DNA of 63,563 nt from an uncultured Methylococcaceae bacterium. GTDB lineage: Bacteria > Pseudomonadota > Gammaproteobacteria > Methylococcales > Methylomonadaceae. Both the position numbers and the translations under genes were made by a program. A model generated the notes under the pieces. That model ran no database searches. It had not been told where the DNA came from and was given only the letters and a program-made list of their open reading frames with translations. The stretch covers positions 1 through 63,563 of the forward strand of contig CAJAVP010000025.1 of assembly GCA_903945375.1 (NCBI GenBank), in the 5' to 3' direction. Below, in pieces: positions 41,004 to 50,017 of this stretch. Each line of letters opens with the position of its first letter. Positions within the stretch are counted from its first letter, which is position 1.

Positions 41004-42092
41004 ATGACGGTTTTGGACAGGACAATTGCCGGAGATTTAGCCAAAACGCTATTATCCGTCTGGACGGTCATTGTCGTTATTATTGTCAGCCGCGAATTTG
41101 TCCGCGTCTTAGACAAAGCGATTGAGGGTCGCGTCTCTAGCGAAACCCTTCTCAGTCTATTGGCTCTAAAAACGCTGATTTTTAGCGTCTCATTGTTACC
41201 AGCCGCACTGTTTATGGCGGTATTAATGGTGATAGGTCGCATGTATAGAGATCAAGAAATGTCGGCAATAGCGACCGCCGGTGGTGGCGCAGGAACACTG
41301 TATCGTGCTGTTTTTTTAATGGTATTTCCACTCAGCCTGTTAGCCGCCAATCTGTCTTTATACGTCGCGCCTTGGGCAGAAGCCCGTATTAGTCAAATCA
41401 TGCACCAGGGTGAAGAATCATCGGATTTGAGAGGTATTGCCGCTGGCAAGTTTAGTGAATACAGCCAAGGCGATTTGGTTTTTTATGTCGAAAAAATCAC
41501 TGAAGACAAAAAAATGCACCAGGTTTTTGTGCAAAGCCGCCAACAAGGGCAACTGGCTATTATTAACGCTCAATCCGCTTATTTGAACGAGCAAGCCGAT
41601 GGAATATATATTATTTTTGAGCATGGCGAGCGCGTGCAGGGGCAGCCTGGGCGATTAAACTATGTTATCGAAAAATTTAACGAATACGCGGTACGCATGG
41701 AAGAACAAGATACCATCATTAATCTCAATCAATCGGCGGTCACTTCCAGTCGTTTATGGGGTTCAAGCAAACCAGCGGATCTTGCCGAACTGCAACGGCG
41801 TTTTTCCATTCCTTTTAGTGTCCTGTTACTGAGCTTTATTGGCATTCCCTTAGCGCAACAACAACCGCGTGGCGGCGTTTATGGCAACATCCTGGTGGGT
41901 TTTTTAATTTATTTCAGTTATAGCAATTTGATACGCGTCAGTCATATCTGGGTTATCAATGAGACTATTCCCAGTTGGCTGGGCGGAATAGCGGCCAATT
42001 TATTGTTACTCCTCGTTGGTTTAATCCTACTCATCCGCTGGTATGGCTGGCAATGGCTCAAATTTAAACTAAAAGGACTGCTCAAATTATGA
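41004..42092 (+). CDS. lptF: LPS export permease LptF
   Basis: Inner-membrane component of the LptB2FG transporter that extracts lipopolysaccharide for transport to the outer membrane. About 362 aa from the ATG at 41004 (MTVLDRTIAGDLAKTLLSVW), which matches the LptF/LptG family beginning just before the first membrane helix. Three further helices lie near residues 60-80 and at the C-terminus, with a periplasmic beta-jellyroll between. The frame is open to a GTG at 40881 (403 aa), a possible but less family-like start. The stop overlaps lptG. Confidence 0.9.
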   Translation: MTVLDRTIAGDLAKTLLSVWTVIVVIIVSREFVRVLDKAIEGRVSSETLLSLLALKTLIFSVSLLPAALFMAVLMVIGRMYRDQEMSAIATAGGGAGTLYRAVFLMVFPLSLLAANLSLYVAPWAEARISQIMHQGEESSDLRGIAAGKFSEYSQGDLVFYVEKITEDKKMHQVFVQSRQQGQLAIINAQSAYLNEQADGIYIIFEHGERVQGQPGRLNYVIEKFNEYAVRMEEQDTIINLNQSAVTSSRLWGSSKPADLAELQRRFSIPFSVLLLSFIGIPLAQQQPRGGVYGNILVGFLIYFSYSNLIRVSHIWVINETIPSWLGGIAANLLLLLVGLILLIRWYGWQWLKFKLKGLLKL

Positions 42093-43153
42093 ATGTACTG
42101 ACTCGCTATATCGTTAAAGACGTACTAAAAGGCTCGTTAATCGCCGTCTTACTTCTACTGACGTTATTCAATCTATTTACTCTCAGCGATGAATTAGATG
42201 ACATTGCGGGTGACTATGGCTTAACTGAAGTGTTGTATTTTGTCGCCCTGACCTCGCCCACGGCATTTTATGAACTGATGCCAGCTGCCGCACTACTCGG
42301 TAGCTTATTCACCCTAGGCGCAATGGGAAATCATCATGAATTGATCGCCATGCGAGCCGCTGGTTTATCAGTCTTTGGCATTATTAAATCGGTTATGACC
42401 GCTGGATTGATATTAGTAACCCTTGCGGTGTTAGTTGGTGAATTTATTGCACCTCTCGCTGAACAAAAAGCACAACTGATTCGTGCTACGGCACAACATA
42501 AGCCGGTGGTGATGCGAACTAAATACGGTCTATGGCTACGCGAAGGTAAGCGTTATATCAATGTCAGAAAAATTGAAGATAATGGCAATCTAGCGGACAT
42601 CAGCATTTATGATGTCGATGAGCAGCAACAGCTCCGTCACTCACTCCACGCGGAACAAGCCATTTTTATTGGTAACCAGCAATGGCGATTACAGCAAATT
42701 CAAAGCTCAAGCGTGTCAACAGAACACATGCAAGCCAATCAGGCGGAAGAGCAAATTTGGAATTCCAGTATTGCCCCAGATTTATTAAAAATTGTGGTCG
42801 TTAATCCAGATAACTTAGCACTGTATGATTTAGCACTCTACATCCATTTCTTACAGGATAACCATCAACGGTCACATATTTTTGAAGCGGCTTTCTGGGG
42901 ACGCATCGTCAATCCACTGGTCATTTTCGTCATGCTGTTGGTCTCTGCACCGTTTGTTATCGGGATTAAACGCGGCATCAGCGCAGGCGCGAGAATTTTA
43001 ATCGGCGTGGTAATTGGCATGAGCTTTAATATTATTGACATCACTACGGGACATTTGGGCTTAATCTACAATCTGAGTCCCGCGTTGATGGCATTTTTAC
43101 CTAGTATCACCATCACGTTTATCGCACTCGTTATGCTAAACCGAGCGCGATAA
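42089..43153 (+). CDS. lptG: LPS export permease LptG
   Basis: Partner of LptF in the LPS export ABC transporter. 354 aa: the first helix begins after RYIVKDVLKGSLIAVLLLLT, helices follow at ~55-80 and ~100-120, and the C-terminal helices begin at FWGRIVNPLVIFVMLLVSAP. The periplasmic jellyroll fills residues ~130-270. The ATG overlaps the lptF stop by 4 bases (ATGA), so LptF and LptG are made together. Convergent with sbcC. Confidence 0.94.
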   Translation: MNVLTRYIVKDVLKGSLIAVLLLLTLFNLFTLSDELDDIAGDYGLTEVLYFVALTSPTAFYELMPAAALLGSLFTLGAMGNHHELIAMRAAGLSVFGIIKSVMTAGLILVTLAVLVGEFIAPLAEQKAQLIRATAQHKPVVMRTKYGLWLREGKRYINVRKIEDNGNLADISIYDVDEQQQLRHSLHAEQAIFIGNQQWRLQQIQSSSVSTEHMQANQAEEQIWNSSIAPDLLKIVVVNPDNLALYDLALYIHFLQDNHQRSHIFEAAFWGRIVNPLVIFVMLLVSAPFVIGIKRGISAGARILIGVVIGMSFNIIDITTGHLGLIYNLSPALMAFLPSITITFIALVMLNRAR

Positions 43154-43171
43154 AACAATGTCACGCATTCC

Positions 43172-46100
43172 TCAAGAGGCTTTTCTCAGCTCACTGAAGC
43201 CATTAGATTTTTTGACCACTTGCAATTGTGCCTTGATGCGCTTTTGAACTGCCTCGACATGCGAGATCACACCAACGGTTTTGCCATGAATGGGCAAACT
43301 TTCTAAGGTGCTAATGACGGTATACAAGGTATCCGCGTCCAAATTACCAAAGCCTTCATCCAAAAATAACGAGTCGACGGATTTGCCGTTATTCGCCAAT
43401 TCGGATAAACCGAGTGCTAAAGCGAGACTCACTACAAAACTCTCGCCGCCGGATAAGGTTTTGGGCAACCGCCGGACATTATTTTGATAGGTGTCTTCTA
43501 TTTCTAAAGCCAATCCTTGTTCCGTCAATGCTTGCCGTAAATAATACCGTCCACTGATTTTCTCTAGGATGGCGTTAGTTTGCGACAGTAATTGCTCAAT
43601 AAGGCGCATTTGTACACGCCGCCTGAACGCAATACCGTGTTCTGCTGAAATGTCTGCCCATTCAGCGGCAAGCGGTTTAAGTTGAGCGTCTAAGCGGGCT
43701 AACTCGGCTACTGCGTTAGCTTGTTGCTGTTGTATACCCTGCTGCTGATCCAGCAAATGCGCCAAACGCTGGACTTCCATATTTGCAATTGTCATGCGCT
43801 CGGTTATCGTTTTGAGTGTAACCGCCACCTCATCAATCGTCAGCGTATGGTTTGCCGCCACAAAGTCGGCCGCTAGACGACGTTGCTCATCCGCTAAAGC
43901 CGCTTCAATCGCGCTAATCTCTTCTTTTAATGCGGTATGCTGGCGTTCTTGTTCGTGCTGCTGAGGCAACAACATCAGTGCCGTCTTTAAGGTATCCAGA
44001 TCCGTAAACGCGGTCTCTTGTAGATTTTGCAGCAAACGGTGTTGATGTTGTTGCCAAGTCGTCTCTTGCTCGACAAGTGAACGTGCTTGATTCGCTATTA
44101 ACTTTTGTTTTTCAACCAGTGCTAAATGCAAACCGATTTGCTCTTCGGTACTCAGGCTCTCTATTTGACCATCGAGTTGTTCGTCATAACGCCTAATTTC
44201 AAGCTCACAAGACTGCTGTTTTGCCAGCAAACTCGCCAGCTCGTCTAATAAGCTTTTACGTCGATAAACATAACTATGATAGTCTTGCCGACGGGCATTA
44301 AGGCGATCAAAAAAGGCATCTTCTTTGCCTTTTGCCGGCATTTTCTCACCCAGCTGAAGCAATTGCTCTGTCACTTTTGCGGCCAATTCTGCTTCTTGTT
44401 CTTTATAAGCCAGTAGCTCGTTATCTAAGTCATCTTGATTTTGATTACGTGCCTCTGCGTCGTTGTTTAATTGCTCCGCTTTAAGTTGCCATTGCACTAA
44501 ATCGTGTTGATATTTTTCAGTTAACTGTTTGAGTTTAACAATTGCAGATTGTTTACTCTTGTATTTACTCGCTAATTCAACCAAATTTTTTAACTCACTC
44601 GTTTCAGTATCCAGCAAGTTACGCATTAACTTTAGATTATTGATATCCAGATCGATGCTAGCCGTATTCAAGCGATTAGATAAACTCAACCAACGTGAGC
44701 GAATGGCTTGTAACTGCGTTTGCCTTTGCGCGTTTTTCTCGGTATTTTTTTCTGAGCCATTGATTTGTTGTTTGAGCCGCTCAGCCGCGTTGTGCAACGT
44801 CTTTAATTTTGCGTTCTGATCGTGCAATGCCCGCTGTGAATCCGTCACGGGTGGCGGACTTTTAACAAACGGATGCTGTAACGCGCCACACAATGGACAC
44901 GCTTGTCCGGCATCTAAGTGAACACGATCTGCCGCCATTTTTTTCAGTAAGGCTTCGCGGGACACGGACTCTTGCAACGCGCGTTTAATATTTTCTTCGC
45001 GACCAATTTCCAAACTTAAATGCGACAGCTCGAGCGTTAAGCTGTCGAGCTCTGGCAAAGGGGCTTCTTTTCCCTTAAAAAAAGCCCAAAAGCCAAAACC
45101 TTTCTCCGCCAATTTGCGGTGTTCCAAACCTAAATCATATAAGGCCTTAAACTCGCTCACGCGCGTTTGCTGCTCGTCGATTAATGACGCTAGCGCCTCC
45201 GGCTCATAGCCTTGCAAAAGCTGTTTGAGTTCTTGCTCTGCACTGACTAATTCAGTTTGCGTATCGGTAATTTTAAGCTGTGCCTTATCGACCGCGTTTG
45301 CCGCTTGTCGAATCGATGCCACCCGTTTTTTAAGTGCTTTTTCTGAGGTTTTTTGTTGCTCAGTCAGCTCCGCTAATTCCGCTCTAATTTTTTTTAATTT
45401 AGCCGTCTCAGGAAAGCGCTCCAAGAGCGTGGCATCACCCTGATGTTCTGCTAACCAAGTGTCAACTGCTTCTAAGGCGGATTTTTTTTCGGTTTGTTGT
45501 ATTGCCAGTGATTGCAATAAATCAGCTTCTGCCTGGCGGTTAAAGCGATGTTCATTCAGTTGCGTCTTTAATGTGTCAATACGTTGTCTTTGCTGATCAA
45601 AGTCTTTGTTTGCGAACGCCTCGCTGGCGAGCGTCGAAGTCTTTAACTGGTGTTGTAATAAGGACAACTCGTCTTGCAAAATCGATAATTGATGCTTGGC
45701 GTGTTTGATTTGCTGTGCTTGTTCATCCAGCGTATTTAATGCGTCAGAAAACGGCAGTGCCGCTTGCGCGATAGCCAATTGTGCCAATACCGCTTCCGTG
45801 CTTTTCACCTGATTAAGTAATTCAGCGAGTCGGTTTTGTTGTTCCGCAATATGGGTTTCATGCACTTCCCGCTGATGCAACACTTCCCACTGTTGTTGGA
45901 GCATGGTTTGTTCGTGTTGCAACTCGTGGTGTAATTCTTGATGATCACTAAGATCGTGTTGATAAGCATCCAACTGCGCGGGTGTTAAGCACACCAGCGC
46001 TTGTAACACCTGTTGTTGTTGCTCAAGCGCCGCTTGCGCTTGATCGAGTTTTGTTTGGAGCGATTGTTGGTAATCGCCATAAATATCCGTAGCGATAATT

Positions 46101-46615
46101 TTTTCCAAAATATCCATACGCTCGCTGTCTAAGGCATTCAAAAAAGCGGCAAAATCGCCTTGTGCCAATAAAATAGAGCGGGAAAAATTACGAAAATTCA
46201 TACCGGTGAGTTCAGCAATGCTGGCACACACCTGTGCGCTTGTCGAGGCCAGAACTTCGCCATCATGCAGACGGATTAAGCGCATTTGTGGCTCAAGCAA
46301 TTCACCGCCTAGCTGATCATCGGCTCGCTGTACCTGCCAAATTGATTGATAGCGTTCTTCACTTAAAGCAAATTCTACTTGCGAAAAGCAGTCGACCGTT
46401 TGTTGGGTCATCACATGATGGGCTGGATGTACAAAACGAAATGTTTCACCATACAATCCTAGCGTGATGGCATCCATAACGCTGGTTTTACCTGACCCAT
46501 TGGGTCCCGTAATTGCGAACACCCCACTCTCAGAAAAAGGGGATTGTTCAAAATTGATAACGTGTTCACCTTCTAATGAGTTAATGTTTTTGAAACGTAA
46601 ATTTAGGATTCGCAT
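43172..46615 (-). CDS. sbcC: SbcC exonuclease subunit (SMC-like ATPase)
   Basis: Large subunit of the SbcCD nuclease that opens DNA hairpins and processes double-strand ends. About 1147 aa. Walker A GPNGSGKT lies near residues 37-44, then long coiled coils, a zinc hook ACPLCG near residue 571, a return coil, and the C-terminal signature LSGGESFVVSLALALG with Walker B DSLFLDEGFGNLD. The frame reaches a TTG at 46621 but the ATG at 46615 (MRILNLRFKNINSLEGEH) is preferred. The usual neighbour sbcD is not upstream; the next genes belong to the nif operon. Confidence 0.95.
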   Translation of the reverse strand: MRILNLRFKNINSLEGEHVINFEQSPFSESGVFAITGPNGSGKTSVMDAITLGLYGETFRFVHPAHHVMTQQTVDCFSQVEFALSEERYQSIWQVQRADDQLGGELLEPQMRLIRLHDGEVLASTSAQVCASIAELTGMNFRNFSRSILLAQGDFAAFLNALDSERMDILEKIIATDIYGDYQQSLQTKLDQAQAALEQQQQVLQALVCLTPAQLDAYQHDLSDHQELHHELQHEQTMLQQQWEVLHQREVHETHIAEQQNRLAELLNQVKSTEAVLAQLAIAQAALPFSDALNTLDEQAQQIKHAKHQLSILQDELSLLQHQLKTSTLASEAFANKDFDQQRQRIDTLKTQLNEHRFNRQAEADLLQSLAIQQTEKKSALEAVDTWLAEHQGDATLLERFPETAKLKKIRAELAELTEQQKTSEKALKKRVASIRQAANAVDKAQLKITDTQTELVSAEQELKQLLQGYEPEALASLIDEQQTRVSEFKALYDLGLEHRKLAEKGFGFWAFFKGKEAPLPELDSLTLELSHLSLEIGREENIKRALQESVSREALLKKMAADRVHLDAGQACPLCGALQHPFVKSPPPVTDSQRALHDQNAKLKTLHNAAERLKQQINGSEKNTEKNAQRQTQLQAIRSRWLSLSNRLNTASIDLDINNLKLMRNLLDTETSELKNLVELASKYKSKQSAIVKLKQLTEKYQHDLVQWQLKAEQLNNDAEARNQNQDDLDNELLAYKEQEAELAAKVTEQLLQLGEKMPAKGKEDAFFDRLNARRQDYHSYVYRRKSLLDELASLLAKQQSCELEIRRYDEQLDGQIESLSTEEQIGLHLALVEKQKLIANQARSLVEQETTWQQHQHRLLQNLQETAFTDLDTLKTALMLLPQQHEQERQHTALKEEISAIEAALADEQRRLAADFVAANHTLTIDEVAVTLKTITERMTIANMEVQRLAHLLDQQQGIQQQQANAVAELARLDAQLKPLAAEWADISAEHGIAFRRRVQMRLIEQLLSQTNAILEKISGRYYLRQALTEQGLALEIEDTYQNNVRRLPKTLSGGESFVVSLALALGLSELANNGKSVDSLFLDEGFGNLDADTLYTVISTLESLPIHGKTVGVISHVEAVQKRIKAQLQVVKKSNGFSELRKAS

Positions 46616-46974
46616 AAGCAATTGTTTTTATAATATCAACGGTGTATCAAGGATTAGCGCTAAGTTTGTGAAAAAACACGCGCAGGCATGTTACACCATA
46701 GAATTGCTTGGGAAAACAGATTTAAATTCGGCGGATGGAATCTTATCGACTAGCCGTCTTGGCACTACCCTAAGCTTAAGCGGATCGGTTGAGACGTTAT
46801 TGAGTTTGGAGAGGGCGATATCAACGCAATCGGAGCAGTAGTAACAAAAAATGATAGTGTTGATTTCGTTCAGCCTAGAATAAAATGCACTTGCCATATC
46901 ATTCGAAGTTGCAGTGGAATACAAATCTCGGTTTGTATTCCACGAATCACAATAACGGTTTATTACGTGAGGTA
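46616..46974. other. Intergenic region between nif operon end and sbcC
   Basis: About 360 bases. It holds a strong hairpin near the nif end (46914-46943) and must carry the sbcC promoter. A 77-codon minus-strand frame (46691-46924) starts inside that hairpin, has no ribosome-binding site I can see and no recognised family, and is not called. Nothing else is recognised. Confidence 0.5.
46914..46943. terminator. Perfect 12-bp hairpin downstream of the nif operon
   Basis: GTGGAATACAAA (46914-46925) and TTTGTATTCCAC (46932-46943) pair perfectly around a 6-base loop. It begins about 30 bases after the last nif-linked stop codon, where a transcription terminator or 3'-end stabiliser would sit. There is no T run on either side, so a simple intrinsic terminator is not proven. 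Confidence 0.5.
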
Positions 46975-47544
46975 TTATATTGCGCCAACAGTAGCATCTT
47001 TGACGACGACGAATGTATTCGCTTCCGCCTCTTCATAACTCACTACTACCGCTTTTGATTTATAAGACTTCGCCGCGTTGTAAGCAATCGCTACTTTATC
47101 TTCAGCACTCTGATTTTTCAGCTCATACTTTTCAATGTATAGCTCTTCCAGAATTTCATTCCAAACTAAGCCTTCTTTGTAGGGCAATAATTGAAACGTC
47201 ACGCCAGCCAACTCAACTTGCATGGCTTTGCTGATATTTTCAACATAAATCAAGGCGATGCAACTTTCTGCAATATCTGCTTTATATTTCTCAACAAAAA
47301 CGGGTAATAAGTCGAGCTTAAGCAATAAGCCATTAATGAAAACAAGCTTATCGTTTTCAATCACAAGAGCCGAATGGATCAATAGGGCTTCTGGTGGTTT
47401 ACGATCTGTGCTAGAGCCTTCACGTAACGCCCCTTCTTTTAATACTAAATCACCGCGATAAGCATAAACACCCGCAGTGCTGGTTTGACCGTTGACTAAG
47501 GTAACTGTCAGCAAGCCTTTAGCTTGATAATCGTCTAATAACAT
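46975..47544 (-). CDS. Unrecognised protein, last gene of the nif operon
   Basis: 189 aa, no family recognised. Cytosolic by composition: no signal peptide or membrane helix. It opens with MLLDDYQAKGLLTVTLVNGQ and predicted beta-rich segments (GVYAYRGDLVLKEG, LVFINGLLLKLDLLPVF), then an acidic helical part (NEILEELYIEKYELKNQSAE). There are no cysteine pairs for a cluster; only one Cys in ESCIALIYVE. GGAGG lies 8 bases before the ATG, so it is well translated. 119 bases separate it from the previous nif gene, including a small CCTTGT/ACAAGG hairpin. Its position suggests a nitrogen-fixation role, but this is inference. Confidence 0.75.
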   Translation of the reverse strand: MLLDDYQAKGLLTVTLVNGQTSTAGVYAYRGDLVLKEGALREGSSTDRKPPEALLIHSALVIENDKLVFINGLLLKLDLLPVFVEKYKADIAESCIALIYVENISKAMQVELAGVTFQLLPYKEGLVWNEILEELYIEKYELKNQSAEDKVAIAYNAAKSYKSKAVVVSYEEAEANTFVVVKDATVGAI

Positions 47545-47663
47545 TGTGCGCCTCCAAAAAGTAAAAATACTGAGCGAATAAGACCGACTGACGACGGCAT
47601 AACGGACTTAATCTTTTATGTAACAACAGACCTTGTTCGAGACAAGGCATTTTAAAATTGCGT

Positions 47664-48038
47664 TTAGGGCTGAGGCAATAATTTAGCTTCTGCTTTCATG
47701 TTGTCGGCAGTTCCCCAAGCGCTCACCCCTTCGACAAACCATTGTGGTCGGCTAGGGTGGGGTTGAATCACATCATATTCAGCATAAAAGCTGTCATCAC
47801 TATTAAATTGCAAACGCCCTTGTCGTTGGATACCACGCGCATCCAACCAAAAACAAAGCAAATTCTCCGTACCGGTGTAAGGATCTTTTACGAGCTCAAA
47901 ATGTGCTTCCTCAAAACGTGGCTTATGAATAAGCGTGTCAGGAGCAAATCCTAGTTTATCGATTTCATGCTGCAAACGTTGACACACACATTCCGCTTCA
48001 GCGCGTTTATTTTCAATTTGCCGTGACAACTCACTCAT
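47664..48038 (-). CDS. Unrecognised small protein in the nif operon
   Basis: 124 aa, not recognised. It begins with a charged helix (MSELSRQIENKRAEAECVCQ) with a Cys-x-Cys pair, then LGFAPDTLIHKPRFEEAHFE and a beta-rich part with ENLLCFWLDARGIQRQG and QFNSDDSFYAEYDVI. No signal peptide. It starts 20 bases after the [2Fe-2S] ferredoxin gene and is therefore part of the nif transcript. CVC plus one more Cys could bind metal but do not form a known cluster motif. Confidence 0.75.
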   Translation of the reverse strand: MSELSRQIENKRAEAECVCQRLQHEIDKLGFAPDTLIHKPRFEEAHFELVKDPYTGTENLLCFWLDARGIQRQGRLQFNSDDSFYAEYDVIQPHPSRPQWFVEGVSAWGTADNMKAEAKLLPQP

Positions 48039-48058
48039 AAAATAATCCTGTTAAACCA

Positions 48059-48382
48059 TTACCATACTTCAGCCGGCATTTGCAGATGAGCAACCGGCTC
48101 GCCACCCAGTAAATGCTGCTCAACAATGGTCTTAACATCTTCTTTTTTGACGTTGCCATACATCACACTTTCTGGATAAACCAGTACGCTGGGCCCCATG
48201 TTGCACGGCCCCATACAGCCTGTGGTCGTTAATCCGATTTTCTCAAATAGATTACGGTTTTGAATCTCGCTCATAAACTCGTTCATAATCTCCGCACACC
48301 CTGCATTGATACAAGACCCGCGCGGATGCCCTTGGGGACGATTTTGAGTACAAACAAAAACATGTTTATCGGGTCTAGGCAT
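48059..48382 (-). CDS. Thioredoxin-like [2Fe-2S] ferredoxin, nif-linked
   Basis: 107 aa. It matches the Azotobacter-type thioredoxin-fold ferredoxin: HVFVCTQNRPQGHPRGSC at the N-terminus and TTTGCMGPCNMGPSVLVYPE with the remaining ligands, then VKTIVEQHLLGGEPV. Four cysteines (about 11, 24, 56 and 60) bind one [2Fe-2S] cluster; another cysteine at 29 is probably not a ligand. In Azotobacter a relative lies in the nif region and is proposed to serve electron transfer or cluster delivery to nitrogenase. It follows fdxB on the same strand. Confidence 0.9.
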   Translation of the reverse strand: MPRPDKHVFVCTQNRPQGHPRGSCINAGCAEIMNEFMSEIQNRNLFEKIGLTTTGCMGPCNMGPSVLVYPESVMYGNVKKEDVKTIVEQHLLGGEPVAHLQMPAEVW

Positions 48383-48444
48383 GATGAATTCCTCGCATAG
48401 CTTGGGAAATTAAAATTACAAATTTGCTGATTGATGTGAAGGCG

Positions 48445-48759
48445 TTACGCCGCCAATTTATGTTCATGAGTAAAACAATCCTTAGGACAGACTTTAGAGC
48501 AAGCAGCACAACCGATACAATCCAAAGCGTTTTTTATCGTCATGACCATATTCTCATCATCGTCTTCAAAATCGCCGTAATCATCATCAAAATTGTCATC
48601 TTCGAGAACATTAGATTTCTCAACCAAATCAAAAACATCACGAGGACAGACTTTAAAGCAGCGACCACAGCCAATACAGGTTTTGGCATTAATGTCCGTC
48701 ACATATGAGGGTGTCCATGAGGTACCACCATAAGTCAATCCGGTCACAAATTCAGACAT
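48445..48759 (-). CDS. fdxB: Nif-specific ferredoxin III (2[4Fe-4S])
   Basis: 104 aa. Two [4Fe-4S] binding motifs: CIGCGRCFKVCPRDVF near residue 30 and CIGCAACSKVCPKDCF near residue 80, separated by an acidic segment rich in Asp and Glu (DDNFDDDYGDFEDDDEN) and so unlike short bacterial ferredoxins. This spacing is that of the nif ferredoxin III family, an electron donor in nitrogenase cofactor assembly or reduction. It starts 12 bases after the DUF683 gene. Confidence 0.93.
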   Translation of the reverse strand: MSEFVTGLTYGGTSWTPSYVTDINAKTCIGCGRCFKVCPRDVFDLVEKSNVLEDDNFDDDYGDFEDDDENMVMTIKNALDCIGCAACSKVCPKDCFTHEHKLAA

Positions 48760-48771
48760 AGCACGACTCCT

Positions 48772-48987
48772 TTATGCCAGTTCCGCTTGCGCGGCTAGCA
48801 GCTTTTTGTTGGCATCATCCCAGTTTTTGCAAGCGACGTAGGTTGCTGTTGCAATGCCTAATATTTCTTCATAGGCTTCTGGCAAGCGATCTTCAATTAA
48901 ATCATGTAGTTCCATTGCTTGCTCACTCGCTAAGCGTTTGGTTTTCTTGACATCTTTTTCTAATACCCGAATATCTTCTGCGTTCAT
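48772..48987 (-). CDS. CCE_0567/DUF683 family nif-cluster protein
   Basis: 71 aa small helical protein of the family found beside nifX in diazotrophs. The sequence MNAEDIRVLEKDVKKTKRLA followed by ASEQAMELHDLIEDRLPEAY is typical. The frame extends three codons upstream to a GTG, but AGGG at the right distance selects the ATG at 48985-48987. Function not established; a structure of the cyanobacterial member is an antiparallel helical bundle. Between the DUF269 gene and fdxB. Confidence 0.88.
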   Translation of the reverse strand: MNAEDIRVLEKDVKKTKRLASEQAMELHDLIEDRLPEAYEEILGIATATYVACKNWDDANKKLLAAQAELA

Positions 48988-48998
48988 TTTAAACACCC

Positions 48999-49472
48999 TC
49001 AGTCCGTTGCAGCGGCATGGTATTTTTCAATTAAGCCGGTCGCTTTGTCGATTAACTTATCGGTTTTTTCAACTAAATCTTCCAGACTAGCAAAACCAAA
49101 TCGGTGCGTGTCACGCAATATTTTATCGACAACAACCAATTTACCCACCATCACCAAGGCGCGACCAAAACCTTCATGACTTAAATGCACAATAGGTGCA
49201 GCCATCAAGCCAGTTTTTTTCTCAATTAAGGTGGCGATGGAGTTGTAATACGCTTTTAATCGCGCAATCGTAATTTCGTCCGGATCGCCAACAACAGGAA
49301 TTTTCTGCTTGCGCTCCTTCGTTAAAACGACTGGATCGATAATTTTTGCTTCCGACCAGCCTGCATAGGTATCGTAAGTATCAATGGCACGTAGTTGTTT
49401 AATATAGTCTTTTACAATATCTGACGTTAAATTTGCATCGTCTTCGGGGACGACTAACTGCGCTGTGCTCAT
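48999..49472 (-). CDS. NifX-associated nitrogen fixation protein (DUF269)
   Basis: 157 aa. Characteristic segments: VKDYIKQLRAIDTYDTYAGW, ARLKAYYNSIATLIEKKTGL and HLSHEGFGRALVMVGKLVVV. The family occurs directly after nifX in almost all diazotrophic proteobacteria and is thought to assist FeMo-cofactor synthesis, without a defined reaction. GGAG precedes the ATG. Placed between nifX and the DUF683 gene. Confidence 0.93.
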   Translation of the reverse strand: MSTAQLVVPEDDANLTSDIVKDYIKQLRAIDTYDTYAGWSEAKIIDPVVLTKERKQKIPVVGDPDEITIARLKAYYNSIATLIEKKTGLMAAPIVHLSHEGFGRALVMVGKLVVVDKILRDTHRFGFASLEDLVEKTDKLIDKATGLIEKYHAAATD

Positions 49473-49531
49473 GGTTGTTCTCCAAATAAAAAGTTATAAA
49501 GGGTGTGCTGCTGAATACCAATGGCTAAACT

Positions 49532-50017
49532 TCACTCATCCCAGCCTTCTTCAGCCATCTTATTAAAACGCTCGGGATTCGGACCTTTGTGTTGATTGAT
49601 CGCCTTAGCCAACCAACTCGATGGGCCTGCTTTCATCTCTGTTTGTAAATCCATAATTAAGGTCTTTATTTTGCTATTTTCATGCACTTTTACCGGCTGA
49701 ATATTGCGAGCTATCAGTTGATTAATCGCTGAACCACCAACTGCTTGACAGTACACCGCAGCACAGCCATCGAGTAAATCCAGCTTGACCGACAATTTAT
49801 CTTCATTACCATCTTGGTTTAGCTCACCAAACTGCGCGGCTTCTAAAAAATGCGCCTCCTCTTGGTCGACGGCATACAAGGCAAACGACTTTGCCGAACC
49901 AAAGTGCTGGTTGACGGTTTCCATATCCGTCGTCGCAAAAGCAATTTTTAGAGCGGTTTGCATAAATTTTTCCTTATCAGTATCTGGAACAATATGTATT
50001 CGACGAGTTAATGACAT
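49532..50017 (-). CDS. nifX: FeMo-cofactor carrier protein NifX
   Basis: Binds NifB-co and the VK-cluster and passes them to NifEN during FeMo-cofactor assembly. 161 aa with the dinitrogenase-iron-molybdenum fold: ALKIAFATTDMETVNQHFGSA, FGELNQDGNEDKLSVKLDLL, GCAAVYCQAVGGSA and the C-terminal GPSSWLAKAINQHKGP. The ATG at 50015-50017 overlaps nifN by 10 bases and gives an N-terminal extension like that of Azotobacter NifX; an internal ATG at 49963 with a good AAGGA would make a 143-aa form. Confidence 0.93.
   Translation of the reverse strand: MSLTRRIHIVPDTDKEKFMQTALKIAFATTDMETVNQHFGSAKSFALYAVDQEEAHFLEAAQFGELNQDGNEDKLSVKLDLLDGCAAVYCQAVGGSAINQLIARNIQPVKVHENSKIKTLIMDLQTEMKAGPSSWLAKAINQHKGPNPERFNKMAEEGWDE

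Noticed and set aside
46691-46924. 77-codon minus-strand frame between nif and sbcC
   Set aside because: It begins inside the 12-bp hairpin, has no visible ribosome-binding site and no recognised similarity; could still be real, but support is too weak.
49532-49963. Shorter NifX starting at the internal ATG with strong AAGGA
   Set aside because: The longer form aligns with the N-terminal extension of Azotobacter-type NifX, so the upstream ATG was kept; the short form is noted in the gene entry.
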